DNA of 64,000 bases from Pseudomonas cedrina subsp. cedrina (GTDB taxonomy: Bacteria; Pseudomonadota; Gammaproteobacteria; Pseudomonadales; Pseudomonadaceae). Position numbers and translations under genes: made by a program. Positions 8,524 to 18,474 of the stretch are shown piece after piece. The notes beneath the pieces are model-generated. The model saw only the letters and a list, made by a program, of their open reading frames with translations. It searched no databases and was not told the DNA's origin. The DNA lies in NCBI RefSeq assembly GCF_001983175.1, contig NZ_MNPW01000006.1:62001-126000 (forward strand), read 5' to 3'. The first letter of the stretch is position 1. Each line of letters opens with the position of its first letter.

Positions 8524-9444
8524 ATGCAGATCGGAACCGTACTGCTTCTTTTCGTGGGTTTGGCTATCGCCATTCTCTTCATGGGTTTCAAGGTCGTCCC
8601 ACAGGGTTACCAGTGGACGGTCGAGCGCTTCGGGCGCTACACCAATACCCTCAAGCCTGGCCTGAACATCATCATTCCGGTCATGGACCGCATCGGTCGC
8701 AAGATCAACGTGATGGAAAGCGTGCTGGATATCCCGCCCCAGGAAGTCATCACCGCCGACAACGCCACCGTGCAAATCGATGCCGTGTGCTTCTTCCAGG
8801 TGGTCAATACCGCCCAGGCCGCCTACGAGGTCAACAACCTCGAGCACGCCATCCGCAACCTGCTGCAAACCAATATCCGTACCGTGCTCGGCTCCATGGA
8901 ACTGGACGCCATGCTCAGCCAACGCGACGGTATCAACGAAAAGCTGCTGAGGACCGTGGACGAAGCCACCGCGCCTTGGGGCATCAAGATCACCCGTATC
9001 GAAATCAAGGACATCAGCCCGCCCGCCGACTTGATGGCCGCCATGTCGGGCCAGATGAAAGCCGAGCGGATCAAGCGTGCCCAGATCCTGGAGGCCGAGG
9101 GCCTGCGGGCGTCGGCGATCCTGACCGCTGAAGGCAAGAAACAAGCACAGATTCTCGAGGCCGAAGGTGGGCGCCAAGCGGCGTTCCTGGAGTCTGAAGC
9201 CCGCGAGCGTCAGGCTGAAGCCGAGGCTCGAGCGACCCAAGTCGTTTCCGAAGCGATCGCCACCGGAAACGTGCAGGCCATAAACTACTTCGTCGCGCAA
9301 AAATACATCGACGCCCTGGGCAAGCTGGCATCGGCCAACAACAGCAAGGTCATCCTGATGCCGCTGGAGGCCAGCCAGGTGATCGGTGCGGTCGGCGGTA
9401 TCGGCGAGATCGTCAAGGCTACGTTCGACAACAAGAAAGGCTGA
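8524..9444 (+). CDS. qmcA: SPFH/Band 7 membrane protein (QmcA/paraslipin type)
   Basis: A 306-aa protein with one N-terminal membrane segment (residues ~3-22), a Band 7/SPFH domain ([15 protein letters not shown] to ~180) and a long Ala/Glu coiled coil ([20 protein letters not shown], ~185-250). These proteins form oligomeric cages or microdomains in the inner membrane and bind the FtsH/HflKC type of partner. The NfeD-family gene 10 bases downstream is the classical partner, as in E. coli ybbK-ybbJ. Function in Pseudomonas is not settled. Confidence 0.88.
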   Translation: MQIGTVLLLFVGLAIAILFMGFKVVPQGYQWTVERFGRYTNTLKPGLNIIIPVMDRIGRKINVMESVLDIPPQEVITADNATVQIDAVCFFQVVNTAQAAYEVNNLEHAIRNLLQTNIRTVLGSMELDAMLSQRDGINEKLLRTVDEATAPWGIKITRIEIKDISPPADLMAAMSGQMKAERIKRAQILEAEGLRASAILTAEGKKQAQILEAEGGRQAAFLESEARERQAEAEARATQVVSEAIATGNVQAINYFVAQKYIDALGKLASANNSKVILMPLEASQVIGAVGGIGEIVKATFDNKKG

Positions 9445-9454
9445 GGCCAGCGCC

Positions 9455-9901
9455 ATGTGGGATTTCCTGCAGCATCTGTCGTTTTGGGATTGGCTCGCGC
9501 TGGGCACGGTACTGCTGATACTGGAAGTGTTCGGCGCCGGTGGGTACCTGTTGTGGATGGGTATCGCAGCGGCGGCCGTGGGGGTGATCAAGTTTCTGGT
9601 GCCGCCCCTGGGGCTGGAGTGGCAACTGCTGTTGTTTGCCGTGTTGTCGATTGTCACGGCGGTGTACTGGTGGAGGCGCCAGCGCAGCAGCGCCAAGGCC
9701 AGTGACCAGCCGGGGCTGAACGAGCGTGGCTCGGAGCTTATCGGCCGCACGTTCGTGGTGCATCAGGCGATCGTTGACGGCCGGGGCAAGGTAAAGGTTG
9801 GCGATGGCGTATGGATGGTGGCCGGCCCGGACAGCCCTGTAGGGGCTCAAGTACGGGTGGTTAGCCAGGAAGGCGTGGTGTTAAAGGTTGTAACTGTTTA
9901 G
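9455..9901 (+). CDS. NfeD-family membrane protein (YbbJ-like)
   Basis: A 148-aa protein starting MWDFLQHLSFWDWLALG. Two or three membrane helices (residues ~10-75) are followed by a soluble OB-fold domain (IGRTFVVHQAIVDGRGKVKVG). The ATG lies 10 bases after the SPFH gene stop, and the pairing SPFH-NfeD is conserved widely. It probably helps assembly or localisation of the SPFH cage. The frame extends upstream inside the qmcA coding region, but that part is a shadow. Confidence 0.85.
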   Translation: MWDFLQHLSFWDWLALGTVLLILEVFGAGGYLLWMGIAAAAVGVIKFLVPPLGLEWQLLLFAVLSIVTAVYWWRRQRSSAKASDQPGLNERGSELIGRTFVVHQAIVDGRGKVKVGDGVWMVAGPDSPVGAQVRVVSQEGVVLKVVTV

Positions 9902-9970
9902 TCAGTGATGGAACTCGCCTGGGCTATCTACAATCATAAAGTACAGATAACCCACCCGGAGTCACCCATC

Positions 9971-10285
9971 ATGCGTCTCAAATATGCTGTCGCAACCCTC
10001 GCTGTGCTTTCCCTCCCTGTCGGCTCAGCCATGGCCGACAGTTTCTGGCGCAATGTCATCTCGTCGGGCGCCACCACCGGCTCGACGTACCTGACCTTCA
10101 AGGACCACAAGCTGGTGGTCGCCGCACAAGACGACGCCGGCAGCTTTGTCGCCAGCGACGGCGGCATCCGTGGCCCATACCTTGAAGCTGCCATGCAGAA
10201 AGTCCGCGCCGACAACCCTGGCCTGCAGGCCACGGACATGGAACTGGCCAACGCCATCCTGGCGAAAAACGCAGTCACCGAATAA
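9971..10285 (+). CDS. Small secreted DUF2388-family protein
   Basis: A 104-aa protein with a signal peptide (MRLKYAVATLAVLSLPVGSAMA, cut before DSFWR). The mature part has the DUF2388 pattern SFWRNVISSGATTGSTYLT and ends LANAILAKNAVTE. The family is almost confined to Pseudomonas and its role is unknown; a periplasmic location is inferred. GGAG nine bases before the ATG supports this start over the upstream ATG. A strong terminator follows, so it is a single-gene unit. Confidence 0.8.
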   Translation: MRLKYAVATLAVLSLPVGSAMADSFWRNVISSGATTGSTYLTFKDHKLVVAAQDDAGSFVASDGGIRGPYLEAAMQKVRADNPGLQATDMELANAILAKNAVTE

Positions 10286-10300
10286 CACTCGCTCCAGAAA

Positions 10301-10329
10301 AATGCCGCTTTTTAAAGCGGCATTTTTTT
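10301..10329 (+). terminator. Rho-independent terminator
   Basis: A 10-bp stem AATGCCGCTT/AAGCGGCATT (10301-10310, 10315-10324) with a 4-base loop runs into seven T's. It ends the DUF2388 gene. Confidence 0.9.
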
Positions 10330-10471
10330 GTCTTCAGTTCGTACAATCTTCGCCGCAAAGTACTACGTCAGCCCTTGAATTTTCCCAACTGAATGCAGAA
10401 AAATCCTGTCGAGCCTCATCTTGCCAGGCAACACGCTAAGGGTTCCTTTCAAACAAAGCGAACCACAGCTC

Positions 10472-11137
10472 ATGCGAAAAATTGCCTACGTGCTGCTGCT
10501 CCCTGCATTCGCGACTTTCCACGCCCAGGCAGAAAACTGGTACGGCTCAGCTAAATTCAACAACGCTCGCCAGAACCTTTCCAGTTCGCTGCTGACTAGC
10601 CCCCGAGTGACTGGAAGGGTGGACGCCCCGGACAGCAGCAAGTCCTTCGTGGCCTCTTTCGCGGCAGGCTATGCCTTTGACGACGGCTGGCGCCTTGAGG
10701 GGGAATACACGATGCCGAACAATTCGACCTTCAAATCCTATTGGGCTCCCTTCAACGCCAATGTCAACAGCCTGCATGTGCACAGCCAACGTTTGATGCT
10801 CAACGGCTATAAAGACATCCCGATCACCTCATGGTTGTCGTTTTACGCTATGGCCGGGGTGGGCGTCGCACGGATTGAAGCCGAAGGCTATCAAACCAAT
10901 GAGGCCCGTCGTTTTGCCAGCAACCGCCAGCATCACCTCGCCTATAGCGTAGGCATGGGGCTGGAAGCCAAGGTCAGCCAACAACTCAGTCTGGGGGCTG
11001 GCTATCGCTACATCGACATGGGTGATGTAGAGACCGGCTACAACACCTTCGCAAACCGGGTAAATGCGCGGGATGAGCAGTTAAAAGGCAAGCTCAAGGA
11101 ACAGAATGTGTTTCTGGAAGCGCGCTTTTCCTTCTGA
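10472..11137 (+). CDS. Opacity-like outer-membrane beta-barrel protein
   Basis: A 221-aa protein with signal peptide MRKIAYVLLLPAFATFHAQA followed by ENWYGSAKFN. The rest alternates as in a small 8-strand barrel (FVASFAAGYAFDDGWRLEGEY, LSLGAGYRYIDMG) and ends EARFSF with terminal Phe. It resembles the Opa/OmpA-like barrel superfamily; ligand and role are not known. The internal ATG at 10472 is preferred because the signal peptide starts there. It is monocistronic with its own terminator. Confidence 0.75.
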   Translation: MRKIAYVLLLPAFATFHAQAENWYGSAKFNNARQNLSSSLLTSPRVTGRVDAPDSSKSFVASFAAGYAFDDGWRLEGEYTMPNNSTFKSYWAPFNANVNSLHVHSQRLMLNGYKDIPITSWLSFYAMAGVGVARIEAEGYQTNEARRFASNRQHHLAYSVGMGLEAKVSQQLSLGAGYRYIDMGDVETGYNTFANRVNARDEQLKGKLKEQNVFLEARFSF

Positions 11138-11149
11138 AACACAGAGCGC

Positions 11150-11176
11150 AATGCCGCTGTATAGCGGCATTTTTTT
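11150..11176 (+). terminator. Rho-independent terminator
   Basis: Stem AATGCCGCT/AGCGGCATT around a GTAT loop, followed by a T-run. It lies 13 bases past the beta-barrel gene stop and closely resembles the terminator at 10301. Confidence 0.9.
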
Positions 11177-11295
11177 GCCCGAACGGTGACGATTCATTCA
11201 CAGGCGACAGGCTATATTCAGTCACGCCGTGCAACCATGCCGGCAGTGATACCTCGTTCACTTATCGCCCACCCGAAATGGATGCTTCCGTCGTC

Positions 11296-12438
11296 ATGAG
11301 CCAACAGCCCTTCCTGCCGTTTTCCAAACCCACCATCGATGAAGCGACCATCTCGGCGGTTGGCGATGTGTTGCGCTCGGGCTGGATCACCAGCGGGCCG
11401 AAAGTGCAGGCCTTCGAGGCACAATTGTCGCAATACTTTGGCGGCAGGCCGGTGCGCACGTTCAATTCGGGCACCTGCACCATGGAGATTGCCTTGCGCA
11501 TTGCCGGTATCGGGCCGGGTGATGAAGTCATCACCACGCCGATCTCCTGGGTTGCCACGGCCAATGTGATCCTTGAAGTGGGCGCCACGCCGGTGTTTGC
11601 CGATATAGACCCGGTCACCCGCAATATCGACCTGGCCCAGCTGGAAGCGGCGATTACGCCGCGCACCAAGGCGATCATCCCGGTGTACCTGGCCGGCCTG
11701 CCCGTGGATATGCCGATGCTGTATGCGCTGGCCAACAAGTACAACCTGCGCATCATCGAGGACGCCGCCCAGGCGCTGGGCTCCAGCTGGGATGGCGAGC
11801 GGATCGGCGCCACTGGGGATTTTGTGTCGTTCAGCTTCCAGGCCAACAAGAACATCACCTCCTCCGAGGGCGGTTGCCTGGTATTGAACAATGCCGAAGA
11901 AGCCCGGCTGGCAGAAAAGTACCGCTTGCAGGGGGTTACCCGCACAGGCTTCGACGGCCTGGACGTGGATGTGCTGGGTGGCAAGTTCAACATGACCGAC
12001 ATCGCCGCAGCCATCGGCCTGGGGCAATTCGCCCATATCGAGAAGATCACCGCTCACCGCCGGAACCTGGCGCAGCATTATTTCAAATGCTTTGGCCATG
12101 ACTTTGAAGAAAAGTACGCTGCACAGCTGCCGCCGGCCGACTTCGAAAACAGCAACTGGCACCTGTTCCAACTGGTGCTGCCGGAGCGTCAGGACGGTCT
12201 GCCGGCTCGTGCTACGTTCATGGAGCAAATGCAGGCTCATGGCGTAGGCATTGGCTATCACTACCCGCCGATTCACCTGCTCAGCCTTTATCGGGCGCAG
12301 GGTTTCAAGGAAGGCATGTTCCCGGTGGCGGAGAAGGTCGGGCGCTTGATCGTGTCGTTGCCGATGTTTACGGCGATGACAGAGGCGGATGTGGAGCGAT
12401 CGGTGACGGCAGTAAAAGCGGTATTGAAAGCGAACTGA
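11296..12438 (+). CDS. DegT/DnrJ/EryC1/StrS-family aminotransferase
   Basis: A 380-aa PLP enzyme, fold type I. Visible family features are NSGTCTMEIALR (phosphate/PLP pocket), EDAAQALGSSWDG (Asp that pairs with the PLP ring) and SFQANKNITSSEGG, whose Lys should form the Schiff base. The family aminates nucleotide-linked keto-sugars for LPS, O-antigen or antibiotic sugars; ArnB is a close architectural match. No sugar-nucleotide genes adjoin it, so the substrate is unknown. An in-frame ATG at 11278 would add six residues; MSQQPFLPFSKP looks like the natural N-terminus. Neither start has a strong ribosome site. Confidence 0.85.
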   Translation: MSQQPFLPFSKPTIDEATISAVGDVLRSGWITSGPKVQAFEAQLSQYFGGRPVRTFNSGTCTMEIALRIAGIGPGDEVITTPISWVATANVILEVGATPVFADIDPVTRNIDLAQLEAAITPRTKAIIPVYLAGLPVDMPMLYALANKYNLRIIEDAAQALGSSWDGERIGATGDFVSFSFQANKNITSSEGGCLVLNNAEEARLAEKYRLQGVTRTGFDGLDVDVLGGKFNMTDIAAAIGLGQFAHIEKITAHRRNLAQHYFKCFGHDFEEKYAAQLPPADFENSNWHLFQLVLPERQDGLPARATFMEQMQAHGVGIGYHYPPIHLLSLYRAQGFKEGMFPVAEKVGRLIVSLPMFTAMTEADVERSVTAVKAVLKAN

Positions 12439-12463
12439 AAAAATCTGGCTCGCCACAAACAAA

Positions 12464-12550
12464 TGTGGGAGCTGGCTTGCCTGCGATGCAGACACCTCGG
12501 AGTATCAGTGATACCCAGGTGATGCTATCGCAGGCAAGCCAGCTCCCACA
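12464..12550. repeat. REPIN-like element, type A
   Basis: Perfect 24-bp arms at 12464-12487 and 12527-12550 with a 39-base centre, between the convergent aminotransferase and gcvH genes. Confidence 0.9.
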
Positions 12551-12568
12551 GTTGTTTGTGCTGACGTT

Positions 12569-12952
12569 TTATTCGCCGATGGCAGCTTTGTAGCCCGCGG
12601 CATCCAGCAGTTTGTCCAGATCAGCCGCGTTGCTTGGCTTGAGCTTGAAGATCCACGCACCGTAAGGATCGGAATTCAGCAACTCAGGGCTACCACTGAG
12701 CTCCTCGTTGACGGCAATCACTTCGCCTGCAACCGGCGCGTAGATATCCGATGCCGCTTTCACCGACTCGACCACGCCAGCCTGGCCCTGAGCCTCGAAC
12801 GTGGCGCCGACTTCGGCCAGCTCAACAAATACCACATCACCCAAGGCTTCCTGGGCATGGTCGGAGATCCCGACGGTCACGGTGCCGTCAGCTTCCAGGC
12901 GGGCCCATTCGTGGCTTTCGGCAAAACGCAGGTCGGCAGGGATATCGCTCAT
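12569..12952 (-). CDS. gcvH: Glycine cleavage system H protein
   Basis: A 127-aa lipoyl carrier protein starting [16 protein letters not shown]. The lipoyl-lysine motif [19 protein letters not shown] is intact; its Lys shuttles the aminomethyl group between GcvP and GcvT. AGGA eight bases before the ATG supports this start rather than the upstream MRTQT extension. It lies 51 bases after gcvT on the same strand, so both are likely cotranscribed; gcvP would be beyond or elsewhere, as the next gene is convergent. Confidence 0.95.
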   Translation of the reverse strand: MSDIPADLRFAESHEWARLEADGTVTVGISDHAQEALGDVVFVELAEVGATFEAQGQAGVVESVKAASDIYAPVAGEVIAVNEELSGSPELLNSDPYGAWIFKLKPSNAADLDKLLDAAGYKAAIGE

Positions 12953-13003
12953 AGTCTGTGTCCTCAAGAAAAAGTGTCAGCGGCCATTGGCCTGCCGGAA
13001 AGG

Positions 13004-14086
13004 TTAGATCAAGGTTTTTCCATGGCGCACGAAGGTCGGTTTGACCACTCGAACCGGGTACCACTTGCCGCGGATTTCCACTTCGGCCCGATCGGCGGTT
13101 GCCGTCGGTACACGCGCCAGGGCGATGGATTTGCTCAGCGTAGGAGAGAAACTACCACTGGTGATCTCCCCTTCGCCAATATTGGCGATACGAACCACTT
13201 GGTGAGCGCGTAAAACCCCGCGTTCTTCCAGCACCAGCCCGACCAGTTTGAATTGCACACCCGCCGTTTTTTCCGCTTCCAGCGCAGCGCGCCCAATGAA
13301 ATCACGTTCGGCAGGCTCCCAGGCGATGCTCCAGGCCATGTTTGAAGCCAAGGGCGAAACCTCTTGGTGGATATCCTGGCCGTACAGGTTCATACCCGCT
13401 TCCAGGCGCAAGGTATCGCGGGCGCCGAGGCCGATGGGGGAAATACCGGCGCCCACCAGGTCGTTGAAAAACCCCGGCGCCTGGTCGGCCGGCAAGACAA
13501 TCTCCAGGCCATCTTCGCCGGTGTAACCCGTGCGCGCGATAAACCAATCGCCATCAGCCTGGCCTTCGAAGGGTTTGAGCTGATGAATCAGCGTGCCTCG
13601 GGACTGGGTGACCAGCTCGGCGATCTTCTGCCGGGCATGGGGACCTTGAATGGCCAACATGGCCAACTCGGACCGTTCCTGCAGTTGCACCTGGTAGGTG
13701 CCCAATTGCGCATGCATCCAGGCCATGTCCTGGTCGCGGGTGGCGGCATTGACCACCAGGCGATAAGCGGCCTCGGTGCGGTAGACGATCATGTCGTCCA
13801 CTACGCCGCCCTTTTCATTGAGCATTGCGCTGTACAGCGCACGGCCGCAGTCTTGCAGGCGCTCGACATCATTGGCCAGCAGGCGCTGTAGCCATTCCTT
13901 GGCCTGGGGGCCGGTGACATCGATCACGGTCATATGGGATACATCAAACACCCCGCAGTCGCGTCGCACCTGATGGTGCTCTTCAACTTGCGAGCCGTAG
14001 TGCAGAGGCATATCCCAACCGCCAAAATCGACCATTTTCGCGCCGAGGGCGAGATGCAGGTCATACAGAGGCGTACGCTGTCCCAT
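13004..14086 (-). CDS. gcvT: Glycine cleavage system T protein (aminomethyltransferase)
   Basis: A 360-aa enzyme that transfers the methylene group from the H-protein arm to tetrahydrofolate and releases ammonia. Visible family segments are [18 protein letters not shown] near the start, [21 protein letters not shown] and [22 protein letters not shown] seven bases before the ATG supports MGQRTPLYD as start; the longer upstream frame has no matching family sequence. It is the first gene of a gcvT-gcvH pair. Confidence 0.95.
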   Translation of the reverse strand: MGQRTPLYDLHLALGAKMVDFGGWDMPLHYGSQVEEHHQVRRDCGVFDVSHMTVIDVTGPQAKEWLQRLLANDVERLQDCGRALYSAMLNEKGGVVDDMIVYRTEAAYRLVVNAATRDQDMAWMHAQLGTYQVQLQERSELAMLAIQGPHARQKIAELVTQSRGTLIHQLKPFEGQADGDWFIARTGYTGEDGLEIVLPADQAPGFFNDLVGAGISPIGLGARDTLRLEAGMNLYGQDIHQEVSPLASNMAWSIAWEPAERDFIGRAALEAEKTAGVQFKLVGLVLEERGVLRAHQVVRIANIGEGEITSGSFSPTLSKSIALARVPTATADRAEVEIRGKWYPVRVVKPTFVRHGKTLI

Positions 14087-14240
14087 GGGTTTCTCCTTCC
14101 GGGCGTGGCGAAGGTGCGCAGCATGCCGTTCGTGCCAAACGCCTGAATAACAAGGCCCGCAGCTACGCCCAGCGACTCGATCCGAACGACGGACCGCACC
14201 GAATGCCGCGCATTGTAGCCGCAAGCCGTAGGACTGGCAC

Positions 14241-15857
14241 CTAACCGATTGGCCTGGCGGAGCGTCGGATCAGCCCGACCACCGGCAACAGGCCCACCAA
14301 CACCAGGGTCAACGCCGGCAAGGAAGCCCGTGCCCACTCGCCTTCGCTGGTCATTTCAAAGATCCGCACCGCCAGCGTGTCCCACCCGAACGGGCGCATC
14401 AGCAAGGTGGCCGGCATTTCCTTGAGCACATCGACAAACACCAGCAGTGCTGCGCTCAAGGTCCCAGGCAGCAGCAACGGCAGATACACTTTGCAAAACA
14501 GTCGCGGACCGCTTACGCCGAGACTGCGCGCAGCTTCCGGCAAGGACGGACGAATGCGCGCCAGGCTGTTTTCCAATGGCCCATAGGCCACCGCCAGGAA
14601 ACGCACCAGGTACGCCAGCACCAACGCCGACAGGCTGCCCAGCAGCAAGGGCTTGCCCGCACCGCCGAGCCAGCCGGACAGCGGCACGACCAGTTCACGG
14701 TCCAGGTAGCTGAAGGCCAGCATGATTGACACGGCGAGCACCGAGCCCGGCAAGGCGTAACCCACGTTAGCCAGGCTGATGCCGGAGCGGATCGCGCGTG
14801 TCGGCGCCAGGCGGTTGGCGAAGGCCAGTACCAGCGCGACGCTGACGGTGATCAAGGCTGCGATGCCGCCGAGGTACAGGGTGTGGATGATCAGGCCGCA
14901 ATAACGCTCATCCAGATCGAAGCGGCCGCGCTGCCAGAACCAGGCAATCAGTTGCAGCACCGGAATGACGAAGGCACAGGCGAATACCAACCCACACCAA
15001 CTGCTGGCCGCTGCCGCCTTGAACCCGCGCAGGTGGTACAGCGCTGTGCCACGCGGCCGCTCGTTGCTCGGTCGGCTGGCGCCCCGGGCGCGTCGCTCGC
15101 CATACAACACCAGCATCACCACCAGTAGCAGCAAGCTGGCCAACTGGGCTGCGCTGGACAGACTGAAGAAGCCGTACCAGGTTTTGTAAATGGCGGTGGT
15201 AAAGGTATCGAAGTTGAACACCGAGACCGCACCAAAATCCGCCAAGGTCTCCATCAATGCCAAGGCCACCCCGGCCCCAATCGCCGGCCGCGCCATGGGC
15301 AGGGCCACGTGCCAGAACGCCCGCCATGGCGATTGTCCCAGCACCCGTGCCGCTTCCATCAAGCCTTTGCCCTGGGCCAGGAACGCCGTGCGCGCCAATA
15401 GATAAACATAGGGATAGAACACCAACACCAACACGATGATCACGCCGCTGGTGGAACGCACCCGGGGCAGCCTCAAGCCGGTGCCGAACCATTCACGCAA
15501 CAAGGTCTGTACGGGCCCTGCGAAGTCCAGCAGGCCGACAAACACAAACGCCAGCACGTAGGCTGGAATCGCGAACGGCAACATCAACGCCCAGTCCAGC
15601 CAGCGCCGGCCGGGAAATTCGCAAAGGCTGGTCAGCCAGGCCAGGCTGACGCCCAATAAGGTCACACCGGCACCGACGCCCAACATCAGGGTCAGGGTAT
15701 TGCCCAGCAGGCGCGGCATCTGGGTTTCCCACAGGTGGGACCAGATTTGCACGTCGATGGTTTGCCAGGACAGCAACAGCACGCTCAGCGGCAGCAGCAC
15801 CAAGGCAGCGACGGTGAAGACCGGCAGGTACCAGCGGCGTTGGGCGGGGTGGGCCAA
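14241..15857 (-). CDS. Fe(III) ABC transporter permease (FbpB/SfuB type)
   Basis: A 538-aa inner-membrane protein of about twelve helices made of two fused permease halves. Each half carries an EAA loop contacting the ATPase: [16 protein letters not shown] near residue 185 and [16 protein letters not shown] near residue 445. This is the usual length for FbpB/SfuB. The Fe(III)-binding protein gene lies upstream on the same strand, separated by a REPIN. No ATPase gene is adjacent, so it must borrow one encoded elsewhere. Confidence 0.9.
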   Translation of the reverse strand: MAHPAQRRWYLPVFTVAALVLLPLSVLLLSWQTIDVQIWSHLWETQMPRLLGNTLTLMLGVGAGVTLLGVSLAWLTSLCEFPGRRWLDWALMLPFAIPAYVLAFVFVGLLDFAGPVQTLLREWFGTGLRLPRVRSTSGVIIVLVLVFYPYVYLLARTAFLAQGKGLMEAARVLGQSPWRAFWHVALPMARPAIGAGVALALMETLADFGAVSVFNFDTFTTAIYKTWYGFFSLSSAAQLASLLLLVVMLVLYGERRARGASRPSNERPRGTALYHLRGFKAAAASSWCGLVFACAFVIPVLQLIAWFWQRGRFDLDERYCGLIIHTLYLGGIAALITVSVALVLAFANRLAPTRAIRSGISLANVGYALPGSVLAVSIMLAFSYLDRELVVPLSGWLGGAGKPLLLGSLSALVLAYLVRFLAVAYGPLENSLARIRPSLPEAARSLGVSGPRLFCKVYLPLLLPGTLSAALLVFVDVLKEMPATLLMRPFGWDTLAVRIFEMTSEGEWARASLPALTLVLVGLLPVVGLIRRSARPIG

Positions 15858-15904
15858 GGAAAAGCTCTCAGAAAAATAAGGATTTTGAAGCCATCGCTAC
15901 CCAA

Positions 15905-15991
15905 TGTGGGAGCTGGCTTGCCTGCGATACAGACACCTCGGTGTATCAGTGATACCCAGGTGATGCTATCGCAGGCAAGCCAGCTCCCACA
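15905..15991. repeat. REPIN-like element, type A
   Basis: Perfect 24-bp arms at 15905-15928 and 15968-15991, placed inside the iron-transport gene pair between the binding-protein and permease genes. It could reduce permease expression relative to the binding protein by stabilising the upstream mRNA. Confidence 0.9.
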
Positions 15992-16020
15992 TTTGATCTG
16001 CTGTGCTGTTGAGACCGAGC

Positions 16021-17025
16021 TTAGTTCCAGCCCGCACGATCCATCAAGCGAATCGCCTCAGCCTGGCGCTTGCCCGCCACTTCCACCGGTAAGGTGTCCG
16101 CCACGAACTTGCCCCAGGTCGCCACTTCGGCCGAGGGCGCTACCGCCGGGTTGGCCGGGAATTCCTGGTTCACATCGGCAAAGATCTTCTGCGCCTCAGG
16201 CGTGGTCATCCACTCCACCAGCGCCTTGGCCGCTTCCGGATGCGGCGCGTGCTTGGTCAGGCCGATGCCCGACAGGTTCACGTGCACGCCACGGTCGCCC
16301 TGGTTCGGCCAGAACAGCTTCACCGGCAGGTCCGGCTTCTGCTTGTGCAGGCGTCCGTAGTAGTAGGTGTTGACGATGCCCACGTCGCACTGCCCGGCAT
16401 TGATGGCTTCAAGCACGGCCACGTCATCCGAGAACACGTCGGTGGACAGGTTGTTGACCCAACCCTTGACGATTTCTTCGGTCCTGGCAGCGCCATGGGT
16501 TTCGATCAGGGTGGCGGTCAGCGACTGGTTGTAGACTTTTTTCGCCGTGCGCAGGCACAGGCGGCCTTCCCACTGCTTGTCGGCCAGGGCTTCGTAAGTC
16601 GTGAGGTCGCCCGGTTTTACCCGCTCGGTGGAATAGGCGATGGTCCGCGCGCGCAGGCTCAGGCCGGTCCAGGCATGCTTTGAGGAGCGATATTGCAGGG
16701 GGATGTTCTTGTCGATGACTGCGGAGGTGAACGGCTGCAGGATGCCCATTTGCTCCGCCTGCCAGAGGTTGCCGGCGTCAACGGTGAGCAGCAGGTCGGC
16801 GGTGGCGTTTTCGCCCTCGGCCTTGATGCGCTGCATCAGCGGGGCTTCCTTGTCGGTGATGAACTTCACCTGCACGCCGGTCTTTTGGGTATAGGCGTCG
16901 AATACCGGCTTGATCAGTTCGTCGATGCGTGAGGAGTAGACCACCACTTCGTCGGCGGCCTGCACGGTGGTGCTGCCGATCAGGGTAAGTGCCAGGACAG
17001 TCAGGAGGCGCTTGGGTGCCAACAT
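16021..17025 (-). CDS. Periplasmic Fe(III)-binding protein (FbpA/FutA family)
   Basis: A 334-aa protein with signal peptide (residues 1-23, ending [13 protein letters not shown]). It has the family's [18 protein letters not shown] start, [11 protein letters not shown], and the tyrosine cluster NTYYYGRL near residue 220 that coordinates ferric iron. It delivers Fe3+ to the permease encoded downstream. A Fur-like site lies 30-54 bases upstream of the ATG, which agrees with iron control. Confidence 0.92.
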   Translation of the reverse strand: MLAPKRLLTVLALTLIGSTTVQAADEVVVYSSRIDELIKPVFDAYTQKTGVQVKFITDKEAPLMQRIKAEGENATADLLLTVDAGNLWQAEQMGILQPFTSAVIDKNIPLQYRSSKHAWTGLSLRARTIAYSTERVKPGDLTTYEALADKQWEGRLCLRTAKKVYNQSLTATLIETHGAARTEEIVKGWVNNLSTDVFSDDVAVLEAINAGQCDVGIVNTYYYGRLHKQKPDLPVKLFWPNQGDRGVHVNLSGIGLTKHAPHPEAAKALVEWMTTPEAQKIFADVNQEFPANPAVAPSAEVATWGKFVADTLPVEVAGKRQAEAIRLMDRAGWN

Positions 17026-17054
17026 GGGTGCGGTCTCTCATTTGCAAAGTGAGC

Positions 17055-17079
17055 GCAAATGATAGGGACTCACATTTGG
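17055..17079. promoter_or_regulatory. Candidate Fur box
   Basis: GCAAATGATAGGG followed by ACTCACATTTGG is a dyad with outer halves CAAATG/CATTTG and inner TGA/TCA, resembling the AAATGATA...TCATTT form of pseudomonad Fur sites. It sits 30-54 bases before the Fe(III)-binding protein gene. The match was made by eye and the centre is poor. Confidence 0.5.
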
Positions 17080-17140
17080 TAACGCTTGCTGGAGGCGTTA
17101 CCAGATGTTGCACGACAATTGGACAGGCGACAATTTCCCA

Positions 17141-17229
17141 TGTGGGAGCGGGCTTGCTCGCGAAAGCGTCGTGTCAGTCGATACATCTTCGGCTGATAAA
17201 CCGCTTTCGCGAGCAAGCCCGCTCCCACA
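17141..17229. repeat. REPIN-like element, type B
   Basis: Perfect 28-bp arms at 17141-17168 and 17202-17229, same subtype as 6548-6636 (GGGAGCGGGCTTGCTCGCG core). It separates the ubiI gene end from the iron operon promoter. Confidence 0.9.
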
Positions 17230-17246
17230 GGGAACCATATTTCAAG

Positions 17247-18470
17247 TCAGGGCTTGGCGAGTTCCGGGAGGTCGCCGGTCAGGCCCAGCGCCTGGCGCAC
17301 GAACACGGCCTTGGCTTCGGGCATCTGGTCGACCATTTTCAGGCCGGCATTGCGCAACCAGCGCAGCGGCAATGGGTCGGCCTGGAACAGCCGCTCGAAA
17401 CCTTCCATCGCCGCCATCAGCGCCAGGTTGTGCGGCATGCGTCGGCGTTCGTAGCGGCTCAGCACTTTCAAATCCGCCAGGCGCTCACCGCGCTCGGTCG
17501 CGGCCAGCAGCACTTCGGCCAGCACCGCAGCATCGAGGAACCCCAGGTTCACGCCCTGCCCCGCCAAGGGATGGATGACGTGAGCCGCGTCGCCGATCAA
17601 CGCCAGACCTTCGGCCACGTAGCGTTTGGCGTGACGCTGGCGCAACGGTACACAGACGCGTGGGTCGGCGCTTAGCACCGTACCGAGCCGCCCTTCGAAG
17701 GCGCGCTCCAGTTCACGGCAGAAGTGTTCGTCCTCCAGCGCCATCAGGCGTTCGGACTCGGCGGGGGTGGTCGACCAGACAATCGAGCACCAATCTTCCT
17801 GCCCGTCCCGCACCAGCGGCAAAAAGGCCAGCGGGCCGGTGTCGGTAAAACGTTGCCATGCCGTGCGCTGGTGCGGCTGGCTAGTGCGTACGCTGGTGAC
17901 AATGGCGTTATGCAGATAATCCCATTCGCGGGTCGCGGTGCCGGTCAGGCGGCGCACGGCGGAGTGGGCGCCATCGGCAGCCACTACCAGCGGTGCGCGT
18001 AACTTGCGGCCATCGGCCAAGGTCAGCAGCCATTCATCGCCGGAACGGCGCATCTGCTCCAGGCGTGCGTTGGCCAGAAGGCCCAGATCGCAATCGTGCA
18101 AGCGCTCAAGCAGGGCATCCTGGACCACACGATTCTCGACGATATGCCCCAGCACTTCTGCATGCACGCTGGCCGCCGAAAAGTGGATCTGCCCAGTGCC
18201 GCTGCCGTCCCACACCTGCATCTGGCCGTAAGGGCTGGCGCGGCGCGCCACGATGCCGTCCCACACGCCCAGGCGTTCGAGGATGCGCTGGCTGGCGGCC
18301 GACAAGGCGCTAACCCGTGGTTCAAAGGCGCCATCGCGGTCGTACGGCGCGACACTCAGCGGGCTGCCGTCGAGCAGCAGCACCTGCAGGCCGCTGCCCT
18401 GCAACGCCAGCGCCAGGGCGCTTCCGACCATTCCGGCCCCGACAATCAGCACATCTGCGCGCATGTCCAT
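17247..18470 (-). CDS. ubiI: Ubiquinone C5-hydroxylase-type flavoprotein (UbiI/VisC)
   Basis: A 407-aa FAD monooxygenase of the UbiH/UbiI/UbiF family. It has the N-terminal dinucleotide motif IVGAGMVGSALALAL, the DG motif VVAADGAHSAVRR (~residue 165) and GDAAHVIHPLAGQGVNLGF (~285). The family hydroxylates the aromatic ring of ubiquinone precursors with O2 and NADPH. It ends an operon with ubiH, and its place matches the P. aeruginosa gene assigned as UbiI. UbiF-type activity cannot be excluded from sequence alone. It starts 4 bases after the DUF4442 gene. Confidence 0.85.
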   Translation of the reverse strand: MDMRADVLIVGAGMVGSALALALQGSGLQVLLLDGSPLSVAPYDRDGAFEPRVSALSAASQRILERLGVWDGIVARRASPYGQMQVWDGSGTGQIHFSAASVHAEVLGHIVENRVVQDALLERLHDCDLGLLANARLEQMRRSGDEWLLTLADGRKLRAPLVVAADGAHSAVRRLTGTATREWDYLHNAIVTSVRTSQPHQRTAWQRFTDTGPLAFLPLVRDGQEDWCSIVWSTTPAESERLMALEDEHFCRELERAFEGRLGTVLSADPRVCVPLRQRHAKRYVAEGLALIGDAAHVIHPLAGQGVNLGFLDAAVLAEVLLAATERGERLADLKVLSRYERRRMPHNLALMAAMEGFERLFQADPLPLRWLRNAGLKMVDQMPEAKAVFVRQALGLTGDLPELAKP

Positions 18471-18474
18471 GCTT

